41,068 nucleotides of DNA from an uncultured Alphaproteobacteria bacterium (lineage in GTDB: Bacteria > Pseudomonadota > Alphaproteobacteria > RF32 > CAG-239): positions 1-41,068 of the forward strand of contig CALXWC010000014.1 in NCBI GenBank assembly GCA_944392265.1. Reading direction: 5' to 3'. The notes under the pieces were generated by a model. It made no database searches. It was not told the DNA's origin and saw only the letters and a program-made list of their open reading frames with translations. Positions 17,446 to 26,061 of this stretch are shown one piece after another. Within the stretch, counting starts at the first letter, position 1. Every line of letters starts with the position of its first letter. The position numbers and the translations under genes are program-made.

Positions 17446-17955
17446 TTAAATATAAGTTTGTATAAAATCTAAAATTTGTTGTAGGGTTTGCTGCGGTGTT
17501 TGGGTAGAGTTATCAATAATTAAATCAGCAAACTTTGGATTGTGATAACCTTGTTGGTACATTTCTTTAATTCTGTTTTTTTCGTCTTCTTCAAGCTCTC
17601 TTTCTCCGCGGTTTTGCAGACATACTTCTAATTTTGGTGCTAAGGTTATGTTAATAAAGTGGGTCTTTTCATCCTCCCATTGTTTCCATTCTGCATAGGT
17701 TTTAGAAGTTATCGGGTAGGCAAAAATGATGTTTTGATATTGTTGTTTGGCTTGTTCTTGGACGATATTTTGTTTTAGGCGATTTTTTCTTTCTTGCCAA
17801 CCTTCTTGACGAGATAAACCAAGTTTTTCTTGTTCCTCATCGGAAAGTAAATCATCCACCTCAATAAAAAGGGCTTTGGGCAGGGCTTTGACCAGAAGTT
17901 TGGATATGGTGCTTTTACCGGAATTTATCGGACCATTAATATTGATAATGCGCAT
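17446..17955 (-). CDS. Small P-loop kinase-like ATPase
   Basis: 169 aa with Walker A GPINSGKST at 8-16 and the following helix LVKALPKALFIEVDDLL, where DD would be at the substrate/Mg site. IIFAYPI is in the central strand. An Arg-rich lid region (NRGERELEEDEKNRIKEM) and a final strand LIIDNS follow. The layout is that of shikimate-kinase/AAA_33-like nucleoside or small-metabolite kinases; the substrate is unknown. It is transcribed alone on the minus strand, convergent with the duplicated-domain gene. Confidence 0.75.
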   Translation of the reverse strand: MRIININGPINSGKSTISKLLVKALPKALFIEVDDLLSDEEQEKLGLSRQEGWQERKNRLKQNIVQEQAKQQYQNIIFAYPITSKTYAEWKQWEDEKTHFINITLAPKLEVCLQNRGERELEEDEKNRIKEMYQQGYHNPKFADLIIDNSTQTPQQTLQQILDFIQTYI

Positions 17956-18007
17956 AAAATTTCTCCTTTATGTTATTGTAAAAAATTTTTACTAATTGTA
18001 AATGTCA

Positions 18008-18046
18008 AAAAAAATCCTTAGTCGGTGAGGACTAAGGATTTTTTTT
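18008..18046 (-). terminator. Terminator of the coiled-coil gene
   Basis: A 12-bp stem AAATCCTTAGTC / GACTAAGGATTT with a 6-nt loop and T tracts in both readings; it lies just downstream of the minus-strand gene ending at 18063. Confidence 0.85.
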
Positions 18047-18062
18047 ATGTTTTTTTTAGAGA

Positions 18063-18350
18063 TTAGTCCTCATATAGCATTTCGGACATAAATTCTCTCT
18101 CTTCCATCATTTCAAGCAGTTTTTCTGCATTGGCGATGATGGATTGGTTATTCTCTATACGCTCTTTAATGCGCTCTACTTTGAGCTTGAGGTTATCGAG
18201 CGAAGTTTCAGCTTCTTCTATAAAGATATTATCTTCTTCCAACTCAGCTTCAGCATCAGTTAAGATGGATTCAACATCGTTAGAAGAGAAATTCATTGTT
18301 TCTAAAGCGCGGAAGTTGCCCTCACGGAGGGCTTTTTTTAATTTACACAT
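18063..18350 (-). CDS. Small acidic coiled-coil protein
   Basis: 95 aa, unrecognised. After a basic first 10 residues the sequence is Glu/Leu-rich with heptad-like spacing (about 28-90: AEAELEEDNIFIEEAE, LDNLKLKVERIKERIENN), so it is predicted to be one long helix or a coiled-coil dimer. The leader has an A9 tract and no SD. It stands alone between two terminators. Confidence 0.6.
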   Translation of the reverse strand: MCKLKKALREGNFRALETMNFSSNDVESILTDAEAELEEDNIFIEEAETSLDNLKLKVERIKERIENNQSIIANAEKLLEMMEEREFMSEMLYED

Positions 18351-18520
18351 AGTGATAATTTTTTTTTATTGTTTAACATTAGCAACCACGCTGGCTAAAG
18401 GAGTCCCCTTAAAAAAGAGTAACGCTTTAGTTTTTCCATAGTAATTGCCATAATTATTTGCTTGATAGACTCTTTATATCACATTTTATGGGCTTAAACA
18501 ACAATTTTTTGTCTAAAAAA

Positions 18521-18550
18521 TAAAAAAGCCTCTTAAAAAAGAGGCTTTAA
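18521..18550 (-). terminator. Terminator of the cyclophilin gene
   Basis: A 10-bp stem AAAGCCTCTT / AAGAGGCTTT; on the minus strand a long T-rich tract follows. Confidence 0.82.
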
Positions 18551-18569
18551 ATGAGAAATCAATAGCTTA

Positions 18570-19184
18570 CTATAAATCGGCAATCACGCTCATAGAAATG
18601 ATTTCATCCGGATTGCTGACCGCACCGTTTGAACCGGTACCTTTTTTAATCATATCAACAAATTCCATACCTGAAGTAACTTCGCCCCACACGGTGTATT
18701 GTCCGTTGAGCCAATCGCAATCATCAAAGCAGATGAAAAATTGACTGTCAGCCGAATCGGGGAACATCGAACGTGCCATGGAAACCGTGCCACGTTTATG
18801 AGGCATTTTGTTGAACTCTGCTTTGAGTTTTTGACCGCTGCCACCGGTACCATTGCCCAACGGGCAACCGGTTTGTGCCATAAAGCCTTCAATCACACGG
18901 TGGAACTTCAAACCATTATAAAAACCTTGTCTGACCAGTTCTTTGATTCTTTTAACATGGTTTGGTGCAACATCAGGAAACATCTCGATAACCACATCAC
19001 CATCTTTTAATTTGAGCAACAAAGCATTCTCGGCATCTTTAACTTGGTAAGAATGTTTAATCTTTTTGGCTCTGGTTTTGCTCACCCCTAATTTTTTGGT
19101 TTCTTCTTTGGGCAAACTCTTAGTTTTTGATTTTTCAAGTTTTTGCGTTTTAGCATTTTTGAGTAATTTTTGTTCTTCTGTCAT
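18570..19184 (-). CDS. Peptidyl-prolyl cis-trans isomerase, cyclophilin type
   Basis: Accelerates proline isomerisation in protein folding. The cyclophilin fold motifs are present: FHRVIEGFMAQTGCP (active-site FHR), GTVSMARS, DSADSQFFICF (the Q/F of the site) and YTVWGEV. The start at 19184 is chosen because AAAGGA lies eight bases upstream; an in-frame ATG at 19208 lacks an SD. About 45 residues before the domain are unusually rich in Lys, Thr and Glu (KTQKLEKSKTKSLPKEETKK) and not part of the fold. No signal peptide is visible, so it is probably cytoplasmic. It lies 63 nt after the ATP-grasp gene and may be transcribed with it. Confidence 0.93.
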   Translation of the reverse strand: MTEEQKLLKNAKTQKLEKSKTKSLPKEETKKLGVSKTRAKKIKHSYQVKDAENALLLKLKDGDVVIEMFPDVAPNHVKRIKELVRQGFYNGLKFHRVIEGFMAQTGCPLGNGTGGSGQKLKAEFNKMPHKRGTVSMARSMFPDSADSQFFICFDDCDWLNGQYTVWGEVTSGMEFVDMIKKGTGSNGAVSNPDEIISMSVIADL

Positions 19185-19247
19185 CTTTCTTGTCCTTTGT
19201 TTTATCATATCTATCTCATATATAGGTATGAAATTTTTGCTTTGCCA

Positions 19248-20213
19248 CTATTTCTTACCAAAATTTAAAACAAAATCGACACGTTCTTCCGGTGTTAAGC
19301 CTTTGGGGTAATAATGCTCAATGCGTTTTAATACACCTTCAATGCCCAAGCCATTGGCAATTTGAATAGCCAAGCCGGGGCGGGCGTTTAGCTCAAGCAT
19401 CATCGGGCCTTTCTCTGCGTCTAGCACAATATCAGCTCCCAAATAGCCAAGTCCGGTCATTTCATAGGCTTTGGCACCAATGAGTAAATGTTCACGCCAA
19501 TAGGGAACGGAAATTTCGCTTAACTTAGCATTGGTGTCTGGATGAAATTCTATCGGCAAATTGCTCATTACGGCTTTTAAGGCCGTGCCTTTGCTGATGT
19601 CTAAGCCCACACCGACAGCTCCTTGGTGCAGGTTAGCTCTGCCGCCTGAGGCTTTGGTGGCAAGTCTCATCATTGCCATAGCCGGATAACCCTTATAAAC
19701 AATGATTCTCACATCGGGAATACCTTGGTAGCTATAATCTTTGAAGATGTTACTAAAGTGTACCAACTCTTCAATGACGGCAACATCATATTGTCCGCCC
19801 AAGCTGTATAATCCGCTCAAAATGTTAGAGATGTGCTTGTAAACATCGTGAAAGGTGAGAGTTTCACCGGAGGCTTTAACAAAGCAATCTTCACTAAAAG
19901 ACTTGATAACCAAAACACCTTTACCGCCGGAACCGTGCGCCGGTTTAATTACAAAGTCTTTATTATCACCAATGACTTTGAGCAAGTCTTTTACCTCGTA
20001 TTGGTGTTCAATCACGCCAATTAGGTGAGGAGTGGTGATGCCGTGTTGTTGTGCTAAAGTTTTGGTTTGAACCTTATCATCCACCAGCGGATATAACTTT
20101 CTGTTGTTATATTTGCTGATGAATTTGTAGTTACGACGGTTCATGCCCAAAACGCCGGCTTTTCTTAAGCTTGAGGGTGATGCAAAAGAAGAAAAAAAGC
20201 TCTTAAAAAACAT
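19248..20213 (-). CDS. Alpha-L-glutamate ligase-like (RimK-related) ATP-grasp protein
   Basis: ATP-grasp ligase related to RimK. Seen: the ATP-binding strand/loop FVIKPAHGSGGKGVLVI (about 95-111 from this start), YQGIPDVRIIVYKGYPAMAMMRL, and the metal-binding MLELNARPGLAIQIAN close to the C-terminus. Such enzymes join an amino acid, often glutamate, to an acceptor by an acyl-phosphate intermediate. The start at 20213 has AAAGGG six bases upstream and lies 1 nt after the preceding stop; a longer frame from 20231 lacks support. Third gene of the retropepsin - 7TM - ATP-grasp set, whose co-conservation suggests a shared envelope peptide-modification role (inference). Confidence 0.88.
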   Translation of the reverse strand: MFFKSFFSSFASPSSLRKAGVLGMNRRNYKFISKYNNRKLYPLVDDKVQTKTLAQQHGITTPHLIGVIEHQYEVKDLLKVIGDNKDFVIKPAHGSGGKGVLVIKSFSEDCFVKASGETLTFHDVYKHISNILSGLYSLGGQYDVAVIEELVHFSNIFKDYSYQGIPDVRIIVYKGYPAMAMMRLATKASGGRANLHQGAVGVGLDISKGTALKAVMSNLPIEFHPDTNAKLSEISVPYWREHLLIGAKAYEMTGLGYLGADIVLDAEKGPMMLELNARPGLAIQIANGLGIEGVLKRIEHYYPKGLTPEERVDFVLNFGKK

Positions 20214-20214
20214 C

Positions 20215-21756
20215 TTAATCCCTTTCGGCAATTGGAGAAAATCTTCTCAACTCGGTTAAACGATAACCTGTGTATGTACCAAGCAACATAACAATGAACA
20301 AAATAACCAGATTTAATTCATTGAAGGCATACATAACATGTCTGATTACCTCATTGTTGATGACAAAGTATGTAATCAGTGCGGCAATCAAGCTGTTGAT
20401 GATTTCTTCACAAGCATTAATGGCGCCATCTTCTTCCCAAGTGATGGAAGCTCTCTCAATAATCCATGCCATGATGATGATTGGGAAAAAGGCTGCCGCA
20501 GATATCATATCAAGCTTGAATCTATATCCCAAAATGGTGAAAGTTTGCATAATCAAAATTACAAAAATCACAACAGCGGCAATTCTTGGAACCAACAATA
20601 AGTTAAGTTTGGATAAAAGGGCGCGCATGGACAAACCAATGACCATAATCAAGCCAAAGCTGATTAAGCCTGCGGCTAATCCGGTTTTGACCAAAGACAT
20701 GGCAAGTAACATTGGGGTAAATGTACCCATGGTCTTAATACCGATGATGTTGCGAAGAACAACAGTGATTAAAATACCTAACGGGAAAATCATCAACCAT
20801 TTTAACATATTTTGTTCTGCAACAGGAAGGTTGTAAATTGAATAATCAAACCAGTTTTTTTGTTGAGCAATGTCTGCTCTTTTTCCGGCCAAATTGATGG
20901 AAGATGTGACAGATTTGATGACTGAGAATTTGACAACAGAATCTTCTCCGCCTTCAACATCTAATAAAGAATCTCCGCCTCTTTGGAATAAAATGAAGTT
21001 TGCCGGAATGCCGATAGAAGCATCTTTAACATTATAGGTTCTCCATTTGCCGTTAATATATGCTTCTAACATTAAGTCTGCAGAAAAAGCTTTTCTGCCT
21101 TCAACCAACTTAACACCTCTGGCTGTGCGGGTTGGAATGTTTTTTAAGGCTAAAAGATTGCGAATTGCTTCAATTGTGTCTTTGGTATTTTTTTTCAACG
21201 GAAGGAAGGCTAATACATTTGCATCAGGTGTCTTTTGGTTGAACAAACGAATGATTTGTTGAGCCTCATCTCCTTCTTGTTTTTTTGCCAATTTTAAGAT
21301 TTCTTTGGCAGTGGCCATGGTTTGGTCATCAAAAAACGGTTGCATCGGAGCTTTAGGCATTTTGTCTTTTACTTTGCCTTTGGCATCAATATTATCAAAC
21401 AACATTACACGATAATATATGTTTTGCATTCCTTCTTTGTTGGCCGGAGAGGTTAAAACAACCTTGTTGGTGTCATCTTTAATTTTTTTAATTTTATAAC
21501 CTTCGGCAACAACATCTTGTTCTAAAATTTTGAAATTGTTGCTTTGAGAAGGTGTGGTTAAAGAAACTTTTATCGGTTCTCCTGTGGGCATAAAAGTTAC
21601 ATGAGCTTCAATGGTCCAAACATCGGAAACTTGTTTGGGAGAAAAGCTAAATCCCCAATATTTTATTTTATAATAAACACTATATGCCGCAAAAGCGATG
21701 GATATAATTAAGAAAAATGTTAGGACTCGGCGAACCGTAAAAAAGTTTTTCCACAT
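20215..21756 (-). CDS. Inactive-transglutaminase-like domain fused to 7TM region
   Basis: 513 aa. One N-terminal membrane helix (about 13-30), then a periplasmic domain (about 35-300) resembling a transglutaminase fold without an evident catalytic Cys-His-Asp set, then about seven closely packed helices (about 325-505). This is the architecture annotated elsewhere as 'inactive transglutaminase fused to 7 transmembrane helices' (UUP1 family). It has been found beside the ATP-grasp ligase and the retropepsin-like protease in many proteobacteria, as here. It starts 26 nt after the retropepsin gene and ends 1 nt before the ligase start. Function is not established; it is likely the membrane platform of the set. 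Confidence 0.87.
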   Translation of the reverse strand: MWKNFFTVRRVLTFFLIISIAFAAYSVYYKIKYWGFSFSPKQVSDVWTIEAHVTFMPTGEPIKVSLTTPSQSNNFKILEQDVVAEGYKIKKIKDDTNKVVLTSPANKEGMQNIYYRVMLFDNIDAKGKVKDKMPKAPMQPFFDDQTMATAKEILKLAKKQEGDEAQQIIRLFNQKTPDANVLAFLPLKKNTKDTIEAIRNLLALKNIPTRTARGVKLVEGRKAFSADLMLEAYINGKWRTYNVKDASIGIPANFILFQRGGDSLLDVEGGEDSVVKFSVIKSVTSSINLAGKRADIAQQKNWFDYSIYNLPVAEQNMLKWLMIFPLGILITVVLRNIIGIKTMGTFTPMLLAMSLVKTGLAAGLISFGLIMVIGLSMRALLSKLNLLLVPRIAAVVIFVILIMQTFTILGYRFKLDMISAAAFFPIIIMAWIIERASITWEEDGAINACEEIINSLIAALITYFVINNEVIRHVMYAFNELNLVILFIVMLLGTYTGYRLTELRRFSPIAERD

Positions 21757-21782
21757 AAGTTTGTTCTTTCTTTGTATATTAA

Positions 21783-22313
21783 TTATCTTAAGGTGTTGGC
21801 AACGGAAGTATCAACAATTGCTCTTCCGGTTAGGATATTGCGTCCGATTAAAGCCTGATACTCAAACTTGTCTCTTTTGGCTAAAGAAAAATTAGCCTTA
21901 AAGGTTTCATTGCCGAATTTTACGTTCATTTCAACAACAGGACGTCTTTCTGTGACGTGAATACGTTTGATGTTGGTGTGGCGAATGATTTTCTTTTTGA
22001 AATTTTGTTTTTCGCCTGTCTCTCGATTGATAATATCAAAAGAAACCCATTTTTCTCCGTCTCTTTCAAAATATTTGATATTATCTGCGTCAAGAGCAGA
22101 TTGTTCTGCTCCCGTATCAATGCGGGCGCTTATCGGTGTTTTCATCGGAGCAAAATAAATCGGTTCAATTTCACCGATAATTTGCATGCGATTGATGCGG
22201 GTTGTTTTGGGGGTTTCAATGGCGGGTTTAATCATTTGAGGTTCTTGGTTATGACTACAAGCACCCAAAAAAATAAGGCCTGTTAAGGCAAAAATATATG
22301 TGTTTTTCTTCAT
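21783..22313 (-). CDS. Retropepsin-like lipoprotein ('ATP-dependent zinc protease', RimB family)
   Basis: 176 aa. A lipoprotein signal ending LGA-C19 places it in the periplasm, anchored to a membrane. The following domain has a single aspartic-protease motif ARIDTGAEQSALDA (D66-T-G-A) and a second conserved GRNIL near the C-terminus. Together these are the marks of the retropepsin-like family still labelled 'ATP-dependent zinc protease' in databases; no zinc or ATP motif is visible, so that name is misleading. Activity would need a homodimer to supply two aspartates (family knowledge). First gene of the three-gene set with the 7TM protein and the ATP-grasp ligase. Confidence 0.87.
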   Translation of the reverse strand: MKKNTYIFALTGLIFLGACSHNQEPQMIKPAIETPKTTRINRMQIIGEIEPIYFAPMKTPISARIDTGAEQSALDADNIKYFERDGEKWVSFDIINRETGEKQNFKKKIIRHTNIKRIHVTERRPVVEMNVKFGNETFKANFSLAKRDKFEYQALIGRNILTGRAIVDTSVANTLR

Positions 22314-22428
22314 TTTATTTAATCTTTTTGATAGGTTTGAGATATCAGTATTTAGGTATAAAAGAATTAAATTGTAAAGTTAAATTTTTGTTTTTTCCTT
22401 TGCCTTTATTTGTCAAAATTTAAAAAAC

Positions 22429-22456
22429 TTGACTTTTGTCTAAAAAAGAATATTTT
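22429..22456 (+). promoter_or_regulatory. Possible promoter of the 22503 gene
   Basis: TTGACT (-35), 16-nt spacer, TATTTT (-10), about 45 nt before the ATG at 22503. Confidence 0.4.
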
Positions 22457-22502
22457 CAAGTTCTATTTTTTATGAATATGTTTAATTATTAGCCATACAA
22501 TT

Positions 22503-22910
22503 ATGAAAATAGATGATTTGTTTTTGAAAAATCAGGATGTTGTTCTTTACCCTGAGGATTTTAAAGAGGTATTGGTTTCTTGTGCCGGTAAATTGTTGAA
22601 GGATTACAAATTGGGAAAAATTTCTTTTATTGAAACAACTGAAGCAGGTTTTGTTCATTTTCCGGTTGTTTCAATGGAATTGTTTTCCTCTTATCAAGAG
22701 AACGTTTTGGCTGGTTACCTTTGCTATATTTTATCTACTCAGGAATTACAGATCTTTCCTGTGACTTTGCGCTTTCATGAACTCAGTTCACGAGATGTGG
22801 CGCAAAAGGTTTTGGTCAAACTTGAAAACGGAAACAAAGAAGGCAAAGTGGCTATGGTTAAAAAACGCTTGGCTCTTCGCTTTAGAAAACAAAAAAAGAG
22901 TACCTGTTAA
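22503..22910 (+). CDS. Hypothetical protein
   Basis: 135 aa, unrecognised. It looks like a single soluble alpha/beta domain with two short hydrophobic stretches (VLVSCAGKLL, VLAGYLCYILS) that do not look like membrane helices, and a strongly basic tail (KKRLALRFRKQKKS). There is no SD upstream of the ATG. The last codons and the stop lie inside the terminator hairpin (22891-22925), so the 3' untranslated region is essentially absent. Confidence 0.6.
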   Translation: MKIDDLFLKNQDVVLYPEDFKEVLVSCAGKLLKDYKLGKISFIETTEAGFVHFPVVSMELFSSYQENVLAGYLCYILSTQELQIFPVTLRFHELSSRDVAQKVLVKLENGNKEGKVAMVKKRLALRFRKQKKSTC

Positions 22911-22925
22911 AGGTACTCTTTTTTT
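22891..22925. terminator. Bidirectional terminator overlapping the end of the 22503 gene
   Basis: Stem AAGAGTACCT / AGGTACTCTT with a loop containing the stop codon; an A7 run on the left and a T run on the right serve both convergent genes. Confidence 0.85.
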
Positions 22926-22930
22926 GTTTG

Positions 22931-23695
22931 TTACAAACTCTGGTAAAGGTTTCTAACCTCTTGCAACATCAGCTTTTCGTCTTTTGTTGCATCTTTAAGT
23001 TTTAAGAGTTTGTCGAGTTCTCTTAATATTTCTTGTTTGAGATATTCTCTTTGGCAGATTGTTTTAGCAAATCTGGTCAAAAGAGAGGATACCTCAACTG
23101 AAATATAGCCGCCGCGGACCAACTCAAGCAATAACACCGTGTCCAGATAACCTTGTTTCAAGAGCTCGGCAACAAATTCGCTGGCTAGCTCTTTAATCAG
23201 CTGCTTTCTGAAACGAAATGCCATGATTATCAAACCATTCATCTGATCTCGATATTCTTCATACCATTCGGTTTTGAAGAAGTTTGAGATGATCTGGCAA
23301 TCTTCCTTGTCAACAAACTCATTTAAATCTCTTTTTTGAGTGAGAAAAGAGGTGAGAGTGTTTAAGGTCTTGACGTTGACAGCCTTTTTTGAGCCGGCTT
23401 GCTGGATTTCCGGTAGCTTCTGAGAAAAGTAATCTTTCAATTTCAGTCGATTGCTGAGATTGTTACTTTTCTTTTGATAGGTTCCAAGCAGAAGAGTGAT
23501 GAGTTTATCTCTTCTTTGAGGAAAAAACTCATTTATCAGAGCTTTCTTCTCATTAAAAGAAATACTTTTATCTCGAGCAATGATACTTGCTGAGATTTCT
23601 CCAGCTTCTTCACCGGAAAAATTTTTGATTACTTGAGCGACTTTGTCTCTTACCGGTAAATTACCTATTGTTGCAAAAAACTGTTTCTTTTCCAT
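22931..23695 (-). CDS. Hypothetical alpha-helical protein
   Basis: 254 aa, unrecognised, predicted mostly helical from its Leu/Lys/Glu composition; no signal peptide or membrane helix. It starts 2 nt after the 93-aa gene, without its own SD, so the pair is co-transcribed and possibly translationally coupled. It ends at the shared terminator at 22891-22925. Confidence 0.6.
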   Translation of the reverse strand: MEKKQFFATIGNLPVRDKVAQVIKNFSGEEAGEISASIIARDKSISFNEKKALINEFFPQRRDKLITLLLGTYQKKSNNLSNRLKLKDYFSQKLPEIQQAGSKKAVNVKTLNTLTSFLTQKRDLNEFVDKEDCQIISNFFKTEWYEEYRDQMNGLIIMAFRFRKQLIKELASEFVAELLKQGYLDTVLLLELVRGGYISVEVSSLLTRFAKTICQREYLKQEILRELDKLLKLKDATKDEKLMLQEVRNLYQSL

Positions 23696-23697
23696 GT

Positions 23698-23979
23698 TTA
23701 GATGTTTTTTTGATAGTTATTTAATCTTGTGTTGAACTCTGAGGCCAAAGCCTTGTATTCCGGCACGCGTGTCAAACCAAGGGCGAGAACCACTTCATAA
23801 AGACACTTTTGCGTAGCCTTGAAATTTTGGAGAGAGGAAAAAATCTTTTTTAACTTTTCTTCTTCTTCCAGAGTGATGGATTTGGTCTGCTCCAACTTAA
23901 TCACTACTTCACGCAAAAACATATTTTCTGCAACAATCGGAGATACCTCGATGGCTCCGTTTTCAATTTTTTTATCCAT
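23698..23979 (-). CDS. Hypothetical small helical protein
   Basis: 93 aa, unrecognised, Glu/Lys/Leu-rich. Two or three helices are likely (about 18-30, 37-55, 57-90). It is the first gene of a two-gene unit with the 254-aa protein. The leader has an A8 tract 10-20 nt upstream of the ATG and no SD. It is divergent from the MacA-like gene. Confidence 0.58.
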   Translation of the reverse strand: MDKKIENGAIEVSPIVAENMFLREVVIKLEQTKSITLEEEEKLKKIFSSLQNFKATQKCLYEVVLALGLTRVPEYKALASEFNTRLNNYQKNI

Positions 23980-24173
23980 AGCTTTATTTTTTTTATGCAG
24001 ATTTGAACTTTTTGATTCATCTCTGCGTTATTAATAATAATGTTAATTGTAATAAATCTTTTTTATAATAGACAAAAAAATCTTGTGTGACAAGTTTTTT
24101 TATGCTTTTTATTATAAAAAGGTTATTATCAATGATGAGTTAAATTGTTTTTTATAGTAAAGGTTGCAAAATT

Positions 24174-25334
24174 ATGCCTAAATATATGAAATATGGAATT
24201 ATTACTTGTATTATATTTGGAGTCGGATTCTTACTTTTTGCTCCAAACGGAAAAAAAGATGAATATGTTACGCAAAAGCTTTCTAAAGGTAATATTATTG
24301 AAAAAGTGACTGCGTCAGGAATTATTAACCCGATTTCTACCATTAATATCGGTACACAGGTTTCAGGTACAATTTCTGAAATTTATGTGGATTATAACTC
24401 AAAAGTGACCAAAAATCAGATTTTGGCGCAGATTGATCCGGCTTTGTTTGAGGCAACCGTTGCGCAAAAACAAGCTGCCTTGGATATTGCCAAAGCTCAG
24501 GTTGATGTGGTTAAAAACGATATTACTTACTATAAGAAACATCTTGCTCGTATTAAAAAGCTTAATAAATCTCGTTATTCTGCCGATGCAGAATTAGAAG
24601 CTGCCGAACGTGATTATGACAACTCGGTTGCACAACTTGCTTTGCAAGAAGCTCAGGTTAAACAAGCTGAGGCTGCCTTAAATTCTGCTTTGATTGACTT
24701 AAACTATACCAAGATTGTTTCTCCGGTAGATGGAATTGTTGTTTCTAAAGAAGTGGAGGTTGGTCAAACCGTTGCCGCCAGCTTCCAAACACCAACACTT
24801 GTAACCGTGGCTGAAGATTTGACCAAAATGCAAATAGAGGCTTCTGTGGTTGAGGCTGATATTGCAAAGGTTAAAAATGGTCAGAAAGTTGATTTTAGTG
24901 TGGATAGTTATCCAGATGAAATCTTTCATGGTATTGTGACCCAAGTGCGTAATCAGGCCATTACAACCTCTAATGTTGTAACTTATGAAGTGATTATTGA
25001 AATTGATAATAAAGACTTGAAACTCAAACCCGGTATGACCGCAAATGTTGAGGTGATTACCTCTAATAAAGAAGATGTATTTTTGGTTTCTAATAAAGCA
25101 TTGCGCTTTTATATGACTGATGAAAACGGTAGTTCTTCCAAACGCTATAAAGACAAGGGAATTTGGGTCTTGCGTCAAGGTCATCCGGTTCGCATAACCG
25201 TTAAAACAGGTGTGAGCGATGATAACCATACCGAAGTTTCTTCTAATGATTTGCGTGTTGGCGATGAAGTGATTTTGGAAAATAAAAGCACGGCTGAGCT
25301 TGCCCGTCAAACAAAATTAAGGATGCCAAGATAA
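24174..25334 (+). CDS. MacA-like periplasmic adaptor (HlyD/membrane-fusion family)
   Basis: 386 aa. An N-terminal membrane anchor (about 6-23), not a lipobox, is followed by the family's order: lipoyl half (TINIGTQVSGTISEIYVDYNS), a long coiled-coil hairpin (about 95-175), second lipoyl half (KIVSPVDGIVVSKEV-EVGQTV), beta-barrel and membrane-proximal parts (LKPGMTANVEV). It would link the ABC exporter encoded by the next two genes to a TolC-type outer-membrane channel, not present in the window. AAAGG stands 9 nt before the ATG. Its stop and the ATPase start overlap by 1 nt (TAATG). Confidence 0.91.
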   Translation: MPKYMKYGIITCIIFGVGFLLFAPNGKKDEYVTQKLSKGNIIEKVTASGIINPISTINIGTQVSGTISEIYVDYNSKVTKNQILAQIDPALFEATVAQKQAALDIAKAQVDVVKNDITYYKKHLARIKKLNKSRYSADAELEAAERDYDNSVAQLALQEAQVKQAEAALNSALIDLNYTKIVSPVDGIVVSKEVEVGQTVAASFQTPTLVTVAEDLTKMQIEASVVEADIAKVKNGQKVDFSVDSYPDEIFHGIVTQVRNQAITTSNVVTYEVIIEIDNKDLKLKPGMTANVEVITSNKEDVFLVSNKALRFYMTDENGSSSKRYKDKGIWVLRQGHPVRITVKTGVSDDNHTEVSSNDLRVGDEVILENKSTAELARQTKLRMPR

Positions 25335-26059
25335 TGCCTTTGATTGAACTGAAAAATATTGTCAAATCTTATCCTCTGGACGGATTTAATCTCAAAATCC
25401 TCAAAGGTATTTCTTTGGAAATTAATCAGGGTGAATTTGTGGCAATTATGGGTCCATCCGGGTCTGGAAAATCTACACTCATGAATATTTTAGGTTGCTT
25501 GGATAAGCCGACTTCCGGCAAATATGCCCTAGATGGCGTGAATGTGGAAAAAATGACCAATGACCAATTGGCCGAAATTCGCAATAAAAAAATTGGCTTT
25601 GTTTTTCAGGGATTTAATCTTCTTTCTCGCACAACTGCTATTGAAAATGTTGAACTTCCGATGATTTATGCCGGAGTGCCGGATGAAGAACGTTTTGAGC
25701 GTGCGCAAAAAGCCTTAAAAAGCGTGGGGCTTAAAGAAAGAATGCATCATATGCCAAACCAGCTTTCAGGAGGACAACAGCAACGTGTGGCCATTGCCAG
25801 AGCCATTGTTAATGATGCACCAATCATTTTTGCTGATGAGCCGACCGGTAATTTGGATACAAAAATGAGTGTAGAAATTATGGATTTATTTACCAAGCTC
25901 AATAAAGAAATGGGACGCACAATTATTTTGGTAACGCACGAAGAAGATATTGCTCTTTTTGCTGACAGAATCATTAAAATTGTGGATGGAGAAATCCATT
26001 CTGATGAAAAAGTCAAAAAGAAAAAGCAAGTTCAAAAAGATTTGTTTGCCGGAGAATAA
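25334..26059 (+). CDS. ABC transporter ATPase, MacB/LolD type
   Basis: 241 aa with all nucleotide-binding motifs: Walker A GPSGSGKST (40-48), Q-loop VFQGFN, signature LSGGQQQR (144-151), Walker B IIFADEP (164-170), D-loop NLD and H-loop H202. The sequence is of the LolD/MacB 'o228' family that works with FtsX-fold permeases. In E. coli MacB this domain is fused to the permease; here it is a separate gene. It overlaps the adaptor by 1 nt and is 2 nt from the permease. Confidence 0.95.
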   Translation: MPLIELKNIVKSYPLDGFNLKILKGISLEINQGEFVAIMGPSGSGKSTLMNILGCLDKPTSGKYALDGVNVEKMTNDQLAEIRNKKIGFVFQGFNLLSRTTAIENVELPMIYAGVPDEERFERAQKALKSVGLKERMHHMPNQLSGGQQQRVAIARAIVNDAPIIFADEPTGNLDTKMSVEIMDLFTKLNKEMGRTIILVTHEEDIALFADRIIKIVDGEIHSDEKVKKKKQVQKDLFAGE

Positions 26060-26061
26060 TC

